Of a stretch of 24,283 nt of DNA, positions 1 through 7,900 are shown in pieces. The notes beneath the pieces are model-generated. The model searched no databases. It was not told where the DNA came from and was given only the letters and a program-made list of their open reading frames with translations. Numbering within the stretch: position 1 is the stretch's first letter; each line of letters begins with the position of its first letter. This stretch comes from a bacterium (GTDB lineage Bacteria > Planctomycetota > J058 > JAJDCP01): contig JAUIEM010000115.1 in NCBI GenBank assembly GCA_030428695.1, positions 1-24,283 of the forward strand, written 5' to 3'. A program made the position numbers and the translations under genes.

Positions 1-819
1 GAGGCGCGCGGGCGCTTCCTCCAGCGGTCCTTCGGGCGCCCTCTCCGGGAGCTGGGGAAAGAGCCCCGCCAGCCGCCTGCACAGCCCCGCCTCGGCGACG
101 CCGCTCGAGTCGGGGCCGAGCTGTTCGAGGTAGAAGCCCGCTCCCGGCAGCGTGCCGAGGGCCTGCTCGACCCGGACCGCCCGCGCCAGCCGCGCGCGCT
201 CCGCCGCGACCGGCTGGTCGAGGGCCGCGAGCGCGGCGAGGCGCAGCAGCCCGACCAGCAGGAAGGAGCGCCGCCCCGGCGTCGGCAGGCCGGCCAGGCG
301 CTCGGCGCAGGCGAGCACCGCCGGGTGGTCGCCGAGGCGGGCGGAGAGCGCCGCGAGCTCGGCGAGCAGCCGGGCCTCGCCGGCGTCGGGCGGACGCAGG
401 CGCAGGGCCTCCCGCAGCAGGGCGGCCGCGGCCTCCGGGTCGTTGCCGGCGACGGCGAGGGTGCGGGCGCGGACGAGCAGGTCGGCGAGTGCCGGCGGGG
501 GCTCTTCCTCCTCCGCCGGCAGCCGCGGGGCGAGCAGGCGCCCGGCGCGCAGGAGCACGACCGGCGCCGGCGTCCGGCCCGTCGCGACGTCCTCCTCCGC
601 CAGCGTCCCCCAGGTCGCGCGCAGCCCGGCCTCGAGCGTGTCACTCCAGGCCGTGAGCGCCCGCCGGCCGCGGTCGAACAGCGCGTCCGCCCGGCGCCGC
701 GCGAGCAGCTCGGCGGAGCTCTCGAGCTGGCGCTGGCCGAGCACCCCCGCGCCGAGCAGGAGGCCGAGCAGCGGCAGGGCGATGCCTGCCAGCCACCAGC
801 GGAAGCGCGCCGGACGCAT
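1..819 (-). CDS. Membrane-anchored protein, 3'-truncated by window edge; possible sensor kinase N-terminus
   Basis: An uninterrupted frame of 273 codons runs from ATG at 819 to the window edge, so only the N-terminus is visible. GGAGGG lies about 5 nt upstream of the ATG. Residues about 8-30 form one hydrophobic helix (WWLAGIALPLLGLLLGAGVL), followed by a basic, Ala/Leu-rich, mostly helical region without recognisable catalytic motifs. It begins 14 nt after the stop of the upstream 711-aa gene, so the two are almost certainly co-transcribed. Across the divergent spacer lies an OmpR-type response regulator with no kinase visible beside it. An N-terminal anchor plus a roughly 200-aa sensor-like segment would fit the missing histidine kinase, but the H-box and ATPase domain would lie outside the window. 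The gene's reality is well supported; its function is a guess. An alternative is a TPR-like membrane protein. Confidence 0.7.
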   Translation of the reverse strand, partial: MRPARFRWWLAGIALPLLGLLLGAGVLGQRQLESSAELLARRRADALFDRGRRALTAWSDTLEAGLRATWGTLAEEDVATGRTPAPVVLLRAGRLLAPRLPAEEEEPPPALADLLVRARTLAVAGNDPEAAAALLREALRLRPPDAGEARLLAELAALSARLGDHPAVLACAERLAGLPTPGRRSFLLVGLLRLAALAALDQPVAAERARLARAVRVEQALGTLPGAGFYLEQLGPDSSGVAEAGLCRRLAGLFPQLPERAPEGPLEEAPARL

Positions 820-833
820 CGTTCCCTCCAACG

Positions 834-2969
834 CTACTCCCCGAACACGTCCAGCGCCCGCACCCGCAGCAGCACGATGTCGTTGGCCTGGGCCCCGGGC
901 CGGGCGACGGCGCCGACCAGCAACACGCGGTCCAGGGGCACCGCGAGCTGGCTGCTGAAGGTCTGGCGGGTGACCGTCGGCAGGTGGATGGTCTGCCAGC
1001 GGGTCTTCTCTTCCTCGAGGCCGGCCAGGCGCACCGTCCGGTAGTCGAGGTCGACCATCGCGTTGCGTCCGTCCGGCGTCGCGCGCGCCCGCAGCTGCAG
1101 GCGGAAGCCGGTCTCGGCCTCGCCGATGCGCGGGTGGCTGAGCTGGACGAGGTTCGACCCCGTGGCCTGGGCGACCGCCTCGTGGGTCTCGACGAAGCTC
1201 TCGTGGCGCAAGAGCCGCGCCGAGAGCGAGGCGCCGTCGAGCCCTGCCCCGCCCACGCTGTGTAGCAGGGCGACCTCCTCGTCGGCGGCGAGGCCGAGCA
1301 GCACGCTGTCGGCGACCACGCTCGCGCCCGAGGCGGACAGCTCGGTGCCGGCGAGCAGCTCGTTGTAGCGCCGGGTGTCGACGCGGAAGTGGGCGAGCTC
1401 GTAGCGGAACAGGCGGCCGCGCTGGCGGCGCAGGCGGTCGAGGAAGGCGGCGACCTGGGCGTGCACCTCGGGGGTCTGGACGACGACCAGCAGCGCGCCG
1501 TCGGCGATGATGTCGAGCGCGTTGAGGTCGTTCTCCCAGGAGTCGGGGCTGAGGTTCGACAGGATCAGCTCGATCAGCGCATCCTCGTCGAGGAAGGCGT
1601 GGTCGTCCTCATCGAACTCCAGGAACAGGCCGAAGTCCGGATCGAGGCGCGTCAGGCGCTGGGTGAGCAGGGCGACATTGTAGAGCCGCAGCTGGCGCCG
1701 CTCACCGGCGATCACCGGCGCGGTCCGGCCGGCGTCGAGCCGCGACAGGCGGGCGTCGACGAGGAAGACCAGGCGGGTGTCCGGGAACGGGGCGAGGCCG
1801 AAGTCGCCGAGCCGCAGGGAGCCGAGGAGCGCGGTGTGGCCCGAGGCGACGAGCGCGTGGCTGCGCAGCTGCAGCTCCTCGTAGCGCGGCAGCTGCAGCT
1901 CGCCGTGCACGGTGGCCGCGCGCTCTAGCGCCGCGAGCTCGGCGAGCTCCCAGCGGCTCTCGAGCAGCAGCTGGTCGTCCGCGCCGACCAGCCGCGGGTG
2001 GAGCTCGACGACCAGGCCCTCGAGCAGCGTCCACACGTCCGGCTCCAGGGCGGGCACGGAGCCGGTGTTGTCGACGCGGAAGTCGGCGAGATAAGAGGTC
2101 TCGCGCAGCGGGGCGACGTGTACGACCTGGTCGTTCTGGGCGGTCAGCCGCTGGCGGTACAGCTGGGTGACCTCCGTCCCTTCCGCCAGCCCGGCCTCCA
2201 GGGCCGTGAGCTGGGCCGCATCGAGGGTGAAGGAGCCCGCGCCGAGCAGCCGCTCGAAGGCCGCCCCGGAGAGCAGGAGCGCGCGCACGTCGAAGCTGAT
2301 CAGCCGGCCGCGCAGGCTGCGCAGGTGGTCGAGGTAGCGCTCGACCTGGACGTGCACCTCGGGGGTCTGCACGACGAACAGGCGGCCGCCGCGGACGTCG
2401 ATCGAGGCGCGCTCGTGCTCCCAGGAGTCCGGCTCGATGTTGGTCATCACCAGGTCGATCAGCTCGTCGGGATCGAGGGCGTAGCCTTCCTGCTCTTCGT
2501 CGAAGCTCAGCGCGCCGCCCGCGAAGATGCCGTCGCTCTCGGAGCCCCGCAGCCAGGGGCCGGGCTGGTCCTCGACCCGCCGGGTCAACAGCTCGATGTC
2601 GTGGATCTCGAGGGTGCGGCGGACGACCCGGGCGCTGGCGAGCGCGTCGAGCAGGGCCGCGACGGTCTCGAGGTCGCCGAAGCGCTCCTCGACCTCGTTC
2701 AGCAGCTCGAGGCCGCGCATCTCATCGCCGCGCTGGCGCTCGCACAGGGCCTGGCGGAACAGGGCGCGGCCGGCCAGCTCGCGGTCGACCTCGTCGGCCA
2801 GGGTGACCGCGCGGGCGTAGGCCTCGATCGCGGCGTCGAGGTCGCGCAGGCCGTGCTCGAGGTAGTAGCCGCGCTCGTAGGCGGCGTGGGCCCGCTCGAG
2901 CAGCGGATCGTCCTGGGCGAGCGCGGGCGCCAGGCAGGCGAGCAGGCAGAGGGTGAACAGGGAACGCAT
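834..2969 (-). CDS. Secreted protein with TPR-like N-terminus and two secretin/STN-like modules
   Basis: 711 aa, starting at an ATG preceded by a strong AAGGAGGA. Residues 1-18 form a Sec signal peptide (ending APALA before Q19), so the product acts outside the cytoplasm. Residues about 20-100 look like TPR helices. Two homologous modules follow, at about 118-232 and 424-533. Each has an acidic D/E-rich stretch, an (I/L)xx(I/L)xPDSWE motif, a hydrophobic strand ending in VVQTPEVHxQV, and an amphipathic helix ending in LRxxRGRL. The fold pattern resembles the short N-terminal (STN/N0-like) domains of secretins. The segment after the first module (about 285-400, with VPALEPDVWTLLEGL) resembles secretin beta sheets, but no pore or lipobox is seen. 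The motif is familiar from planctomycete proteins of unknown role. It heads an operon with the membrane protein at 819-1 and is divergent from a response regulator. Function unknown. Confidence 0.85.
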   Translation of the reverse strand: MRSLFTLCLLACLAPALAQDDPLLERAHAAYERGYYLEHGLRDLDAAIEAYARAVTLADEVDRELAGRALFRQALCERQRGDEMRGLELLNEVEERFGDLETVAALLDALASARVVRRTLEIHDIELLTRRVEDQPGPWLRGSESDGIFAGGALSFDEEQEGYALDPDELIDLVMTNIEPDSWEHERASIDVRGGRLFVVQTPEVHVQVERYLDHLRSLRGRLISFDVRALLLSGAAFERLLGAGSFTLDAAQLTALEAGLAEGTEVTQLYRQRLTAQNDQVVHVAPLRETSYLADFRVDNTGSVPALEPDVWTLLEGLVVELHPRLVGADDQLLLESRWELAELAALERAATVHGELQLPRYEELQLRSHALVASGHTALLGSLRLGDFGLAPFPDTRLVFLVDARLSRLDAGRTAPVIAGERRQLRLYNVALLTQRLTRLDPDFGLFLEFDEDDHAFLDEDALIELILSNLSPDSWENDLNALDIIADGALLVVVQTPEVHAQVAAFLDRLRRQRGRLFRYELAHFRVDTRRYNELLAGTELSASGASVVADSVLLGLAADEEVALLHSVGGAGLDGASLSARLLRHESFVETHEAVAQATGSNLVQLSHPRIGEAETGFRLQLRARATPDGRNAMVDLDYRTVRLAGLEEEKTRWQTIHLPTVTRQTFSSQLAVPLDRVLLVGAVARPGAQANDIVLLRVRALDVFGE

Positions 2970-3031
2970 CGCTTCCTCCTTCGCGGGAATGACTCTACCC
3001 CTGCCAGCCTACGCCCGCCCTCGTCACGAGC

Positions 3032-3064
3032 TGTACAGTCCGTGTACCAAAGGTGTAACATCCT
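3032..3064 (+). promoter_or_regulatory. Three 11-bp-phased TGTA direct repeats in divergent spacer (putative operator)
   Basis: TGTA occurs at 3032, 3043 and 3054, exactly 11 bp apart: TGTACAGTCCG, TGTACCAAAGG, TGTAACATCCT. Head-to-tail 11-bp phasing is the known site geometry of OmpR/PhoB winged-helix regulators, which fits autoregulation by the adjacent response regulator. It also resembles the TnnACA repeats upstream of the SDR genes in this window, so a MerR-type regulator is an alternative. The element lies in the only spacer between the divergent genes. A TAACAT at 3056-3061 could be a -10 for the regulator gene, but no good -35 is seen. Confidence 0.5.
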
Positions 3065-3090
3065 GGAACGCACCGCGCGGAGGCACGCCG

Positions 3091-3777
3091 ATCGCCCCGA
3101 TCCTGATCGTAGAGGATGAGCGCGCGCTCGCCGAGGGCCTGCGCTTCAACCTGCAGCACGACGGCTACGCGGTCGAGCTGGCGGGCGACGCGGAGCGCGC
3201 CGAAGAGCTGCTCGCGGCGGGCAGCTACGCCCTCCTGCTGCTCGATGTGATGCTGCCCGGCGCGAGCGGCTTCGAGCTGTTGCGCCGGCTGCGCGCGCAG
3301 GGCGTGACCCTGCCGGTGATCCTGCTGACCGCGCGCGACGAGGACGTCGACGTGATCCGCGGCCTCGAGCTCGGCGCCGACGACTACGTGACCAAGCCCT
3401 TCAGCCTCGGCCAGCTGCTCGCCCGCATCCGCGCTGTGCTGCGGCGGACGGCGCCGGAATCCGGGAGCGCGCGCGTCGGCCTGGCCCCGGAGGTCGCGGT
3501 CGACCTCGCGGCCTGCCTGGTGCACCGGCAGGGCGAAGAGCTGCCGCTGACCCGCACCGAGGTCGCCTGCCTCGAGCTGCTGCTCGAGACCCCGGGGAAG
3601 GTGGTCGCGCGCGCGACGATCCTCGACCGCATCTGGGGCCGCGGCCGCTACCCGAGCACGCGCACGGTCGACAACCACATCGCCCGGCTGCGCAAGAAGC
3701 TCGAGCCGGAGCCGGGCGCGCCGCGCATCCTGCTGACCGTGCACGGCATCGGCTACAAGCTGTGTCCGAGCGGATGA
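3091..3777 (+). CDS. OmpR/PhoB-family response regulator, probable ATC start
   Basis: 228 aa if started at ATC 3091. The receiver domain (about 1-118) has the acidic pair E8/D9, phosphoacceptor D52 in LLLLDVMLPG, T80 and K102 (YVTKPF). The C-terminal winged helix (about 150-226) has the family signatures TRTE, STRTVDNHIARLRKKLE and VHGIGYKL. The frame stays open upstream to ATG 2989 and 2953. Those starts would add over 30 non-conserved residues and leave 19 bp or less to the divergent gene. At 3079-3083 there is a GGAGG, and 7 nt later an ATC, giving (M)APILIVEDE, the usual receiver N-terminus. I therefore prefer this rare start. The regulator is expected to control the divergent operon, itself or both. 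The hydrolase gene follows 56 bp downstream. Confidence 0.85.
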   Translation: MAPILIVEDERALAEGLRFNLQHDGYAVELAGDAERAEELLAAGSYALLLLDVMLPGASGFELLRRLRAQGVTLPVILLTARDEDVDVIRGLELGADDYVTKPFSLGQLLARIRAVLRRTAPESGSARVGLAPEVAVDLAACLVHRQGEELPLTRTEVACLELLLETPGKVVARATILDRIWGRGRYPSTRTVDNHIARLRKKLEPEPGAPRILLTVHGIGYKLCPSG

Positions 3778-3833
3778 AAGATGCGCGGGCCCGCCGCCTT
3801 CTCGCTGCTGGAACCCTTTGACGAGGAGCCGCC

Positions 3834-4850
3834 ATGCTTCCCCTCCCCGCCCACTACTCCCCCGCTTCCGCCCGCGACCAGGCCTACGCGCCGGACATCC
3901 CCGCCCTGCACGCCGCCGCCCTGGCCTGGCGGAAGCGCCACGCCCTCGCCCCCGCCGCCCGCGACGAGGAGCGGGTCGTGCTGCTGCTGATCGACGTGCA
4001 GAAGGACTTCTGCTTCCCCGGCGGCAGCCTCTACGTCGGCGGGCGCAGCGGAGAGGGCGCCCTCGAGGACAACGCCCGCACCGCGGAGCTGATCTACGAG
4101 AACCTCGGGAGCATCAGCGAGATCATCTGCACCCAGGACACCCATCACCCCTTCCAGATCTTCTTCCCCTCCTTCTGGCAGACCGCCGACGGCGGGCCGG
4201 TCGAGGCCCATCGGGTGATCACCGCCGCGGAGCTCGAGGCCGGCGCCCTGATCCCGCGGCCCGGGCTCGCCGCCGCGCTGTGCGACGGGGACGAGGCCTG
4301 GCTGCGCGCCCAGTGCCTCGACTACTGCCGGCGGCTCGAGGCCGAGGGACGCTACCAGCTATACCTGTGGCCGCCCCACTGCCTGCTCGGCGGTGACGGC
4401 CACCTGCTCGCCGGGGTGATCCAGGAGGCGCGGCTGTTCCACAGCTTCGCCCGAGGGGCGCGGAACCCGATCGAGCTCAAGGGGGAGCATCCGCTGACGG
4501 AGAACTACTCGGTGCTGCGCCCGGAGGTTCTCGAAGCACACGACGGAAGCTCCCTCGGCAGCCGCAACGAGGCCCTGATCGAGCGCCTGCTCGGGGCCGA
4601 CCGGCTGCTGGTCGCCGGCCAGGCCGCGAGCCACTGCGTCAAGAGCTCCCTCGACGACCTGCTGGAAGCGCTGCTCGCGCTGGAACCCGGCCAGGCCTCG
4701 AAGGTAACGGTGCTGCGCGACTGCATGTCCTCGGTCGCCGTGCCCGACGGCGCGGGCGGCTTCGTGTTCGACTTCACCCCCCAGGCCGAGGAGGCGCTCG
4801 CCCGCTACGCCGAGGCGGGCATGCGGGTGTGCGCGAGCGGCGAGGCGTAG
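3834..4850 (+). CDS. Nicotinamidase/isochorismatase-like cysteine hydrolase
   Basis: 338 aa, with ATG preceded by GAGGAG. The family triad is visible: D54 in LLIDVQKDFCFPGGSL, K216 in IELKGEHP and C268 in AGQAASHCVKSS, where the preceding Ala-Ser would form the usual cis-peptide loop. A nicotinamidase-like WPPHCLLG motif (179-186) and a TQDTHHPFQIFFPSFW segment, resembling the metal-binding D-x-H region, favour nicotinamidase over isochorismatase. At 338 aa it is much longer than the usual 180-220 aa because of an N-terminal extension (about 45 aa) and an insertion of about 60 aa between the metal region and WPPHC. Expected chemistry is amide hydrolysis by a catalytic cysteine. The substrate cannot be fixed from sequence; NAD+ salvage is plausible. 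It may be co-transcribed with the response regulator. Confidence 0.85.
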   Translation: MLPLPAHYSPASARDQAYAPDIPALHAAALAWRKRHALAPAARDEERVVLLLIDVQKDFCFPGGSLYVGGRSGEGALEDNARTAELIYENLGSISEIICTQDTHHPFQIFFPSFWQTADGGPVEAHRVITAAELEAGALIPRPGLAAALCDGDEAWLRAQCLDYCRRLEAEGRYQLYLWPPHCLLGGDGHLLAGVIQEARLFHSFARGARNPIELKGEHPLTENYSVLRPEVLEAHDGSSLGSRNEALIERLLGADRLLVAGQAASHCVKSSLDDLLEALLALEPGQASKVTVLRDCMSSVAVPDGAGGFVFDFTPQAEEALARYAEAGMRVCASGEA

Positions 4851-4862
4851 CTCGCTGCGGTT

Positions 4863-4881
4863 CCTCCCCACCCGCGGGAGG
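4863..4881. terminator. Small inverted repeat between convergent genes
   Basis: CCTCCC (4863-4868) can pair with GGGAGG (4876-4881) across a 7-nt loop. It sits between the convergent stops of the hydrolase (4850) and the kinase (4936). There is no T-tract, so a terminator role rests on position only. Confidence 0.3.
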
Positions 4882-4935
4882 TTGGCAAGTCATGGGTTCG
4901 CCGCAGATCGCTGATGCAGTTTCCCAGGTACCAGC

Positions 4936-7900
4936 CTACTCCACGCTCTGGCGGAACGGCCCCCAGTCGATGCGCAGGACGCGCGCCGCGGCGTCGAAGG
5001 CGTACAGGTGCGTCATGTCGGCGACGACCAGCAGCCGGCGGCCGGCGTCGTCGGGGCCGGTGAGGACCAGCAGCGGCTGGCCGATCGCGCGCGCCAGGCC
5101 GAGGCGGGCGCGCAGCGTGCCGTCGGGGGCGAAGGCGGCGACCACGCCCTCGGCCCGCCGCCAGTCGTCGAGCAGGCCGACCAGCTCGCGCGTGCCGTCG
5201 CCGTCCAGGTCGATGAGCCGGGGCGGCGCGACCCACGCGCACAGCGGAAGGTGCAGGACGGGCCCGGGCCTGCCGTCGGCGTCGAACAGCCACAGGCTCT
5301 CGAAGTCCGAGGCGTAGCACAGGCCCCCGGGGAGCAGACCGAGCAGGCCGCGGGCGCTCGCCGCCGGCAGCGCCCACAGCTCCCGCCCCGCGGCGTCCCG
5401 GCAGAGGACGCCCCGGGAGCTGCCGTACACGAAGCGGTCGGCGAAGGCGAGGGGTGGGGCCGGCGCGGTCTGGACGAGGGTCGGCGCCGGCTCGTCCAGC
5501 TCCCACAGCAGCGCGCCGTCGGGGCCGAGGCCGCGCAGGCCCGCCCAGGTCTGCACGACCGTGCGTGCGCCGACGAACGCGGCGTGCAGGGCCGGCGCGG
5601 GGTCGCGCCAGACGATGGCGCCGTCCGCATCCAGGCACATCAGGGTCGAGTCCGGCGCGCGCACCAGCAGGCGCTGCGGTGCCTCGGCGAGCAGCCGGCC
5701 GCGCCGGCTCCAGAGCTCGGTGTCGGCGCCGATCAGGCGCACGGTGCCGCCGTCCTGCTGCAGGCGTCCGCTGCCCCAGAGCCGGCTGTCCCGCAGGCTC
5801 AGCTCGCCTTCCCACAGCGCCGCCCCCGTCGAGTCGTAGGCGCGGGTGCCGTCGGCGGTGCTCGCGAAGACGAGCGCACCATCCTCCTCGAACGCGAACA
5901 GCCGGCCGCCCGGAGCTTCCCAATCCCGCACCACCTCGCCCCGATGATCGAGCCAGCGCGCGCTCTCCTCCGGCCCCAGCACGGCGACACCTGCGCCGGC
6001 CGCGCGCATCGCGGTCGGCTGCTCGGGGCGCAGCCAGCGCGGTGGGGGCTGCCAGCGCAGGGCGCGCAGGCCAGGGCGCTCGCTGGCGATCAGCAGGTGA
6101 GGCTCGCCGTCGCCGCTCAGGTCGCAGACGCTCGGGGCGTGGTAGAGGCCGCCGCCGAGCGCGAGCTCGTAGCGGCGCCGACCGTCCGGGCTCCACACGA
6201 AGAGGCTGTCGTCGTCGCTCGCGCCGACGATCTCCGGACGCGGGTCGCCCTCGAGGTCGACCACGCTCAGCTCGCCGGGGATGCCGTACGCGGCCGGCGC
6301 CTCCCAGCGCAGGGCACCTTCCGCCGTCAGGCACAGGAGCCCATCTCCTCCGCCGACGAGGACCTCGAGCCGTCCGTCCCCGTCGACATCGGCGAGGGCC
6401 GGGGCGCCGGGCTCCTCCAAGGGGAAGCGCCAGCGCTCGCGGCCCCGGTCATCGGTGCAGAGCAGGAAGCCGTCGTCGCTCGCGCACACGATCTCCGCCG
6501 CGCCGTCCCCGCCCAGGTCACCGCGGGCCGGCGGATGGACCAGCGCGCCGAGGGCGCTCCGCCACAGCTCGGTGCCGTCCTCCGCCAGCCGCAGCAGCCC
6601 CTCATCGCAGGCGAGCAGCAGGCCCCCGTCACAGGCGACCGGCCGGGTGCTCGGCGTCCAGTCCAGGGGGCGGAACCAGCGCACGCTGCCGTCGCGCTCG
6701 AGGCAGGCGACGCCGTCCCGCAGCGCGGCGACGGGGACGGGGCCGTCGCCGAGGTCGGCCAGGCACAGCGTGCCCCGGCCCGGCAGGGCGAGGTCCCGCC
6801 GCTCCCACAGCACGCGGCCGTCCCCGTCCAGGCAGACCAGCAGATCGCGGCGGTCGCAGACGATCTCCGGCAGGCCGTCCCCGTCGACATCGAGGGCGAG
6901 CGGCGCGCTGACCTGCGCGGCCCGGTCGAAGGCGTGGCGCCACCGCAGCGTGCCGTCCCGCGCGAGACAGACCAGATGTTCGCGCGTCGCGAGCACGACC
7001 TCGAGGTCCCCGTCGCCGTCGAGATCGACCGGCAGCGGCGTCCCGTGCGGCGCCTCGAGCAGCGGCGCGCTCCAGGTCTGCTCGTCCGGCGGGAGGAACA
7101 GCGTCCGCGCGGCTCCGACCGCGAGGTCGACCGCGAAGTGCCGGGTGCCGAGCCCTCTGCGCAGCACCCGCAGCGCGTGCGGCCCCGGGGCCAGGCGCAG
7201 GGTGTCGGCCGCTGAACGCAGCGCTCCGTCGCCGTCGATCTCGACCAGGGCCTCCTCGAGGTCGCCGATGAAGACCACCCGGCCGGCGTGCTCCTCGAGG
7301 GTGATCCTGACCGTGCGCGGCCGCACGCTGCCGCGCACGGTCAGCGGGCGTTCCGGCAGCGGATCGCGGTAGCCCTCCAGCTGCGCCTCGAGCCGGTAGT
7401 CGCCGACCCGCAGGGTGTCGGTGTGGGGGCAGGTGAAGCTGCGCACCAGCGCGCCGTCCGGAGCGCGGATGGCGAGCCGCGCGCCGGGAGGGTCGCTCTG
7501 GAAGGTCAGGTACTCGAAGCGCGGGACGTGGACCAGCGCCGGCTCGAGACTTCCCGTGATGCTGCCCCAGGCGACCTCGACCTCGCGGTCGACGGCGAAG
7601 AAGGGCTCCTGCCGGATCTCCAGCCGGTGCTTCCCGGGACCGAGCGGCACGACCGTCGGCGTCCGCTCCGGGTGCAGCACCCCGTCGACCCACACCGCCG
7701 AGCCCCGCGGCTCGGTCCGCACCGGCAGCTCGACCACGGCCCGCGCCCGCCACACCAGGCCGACGCCCAGCGCGGCGAGGAGCGCCAGGGCGGCGACCCC
7801 GCCGGTGATCGCCACGGCCCGCCGGGCGCGCTTCCGCTTCCACCGCCGCAGGCGCTCCTCCGCGATCGCCGCCACCAGCTCGCCCGGCGCGTCGAGCGCC

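Noticed and set aside
2953..3090. N-terminal extension of the response regulator from ATG 2953 or 2989
   Set aside because: It would overlap or nearly touch the divergent gene start and run through the only promoter region; the residues are not receiver-like.
5008..7215. Long plus-strand frame opposite the FG-GAP kinase
   Set aside because: Low-complexity Ala/Arg/Gln translation without motifs, fully antisense to a recognisable gene.
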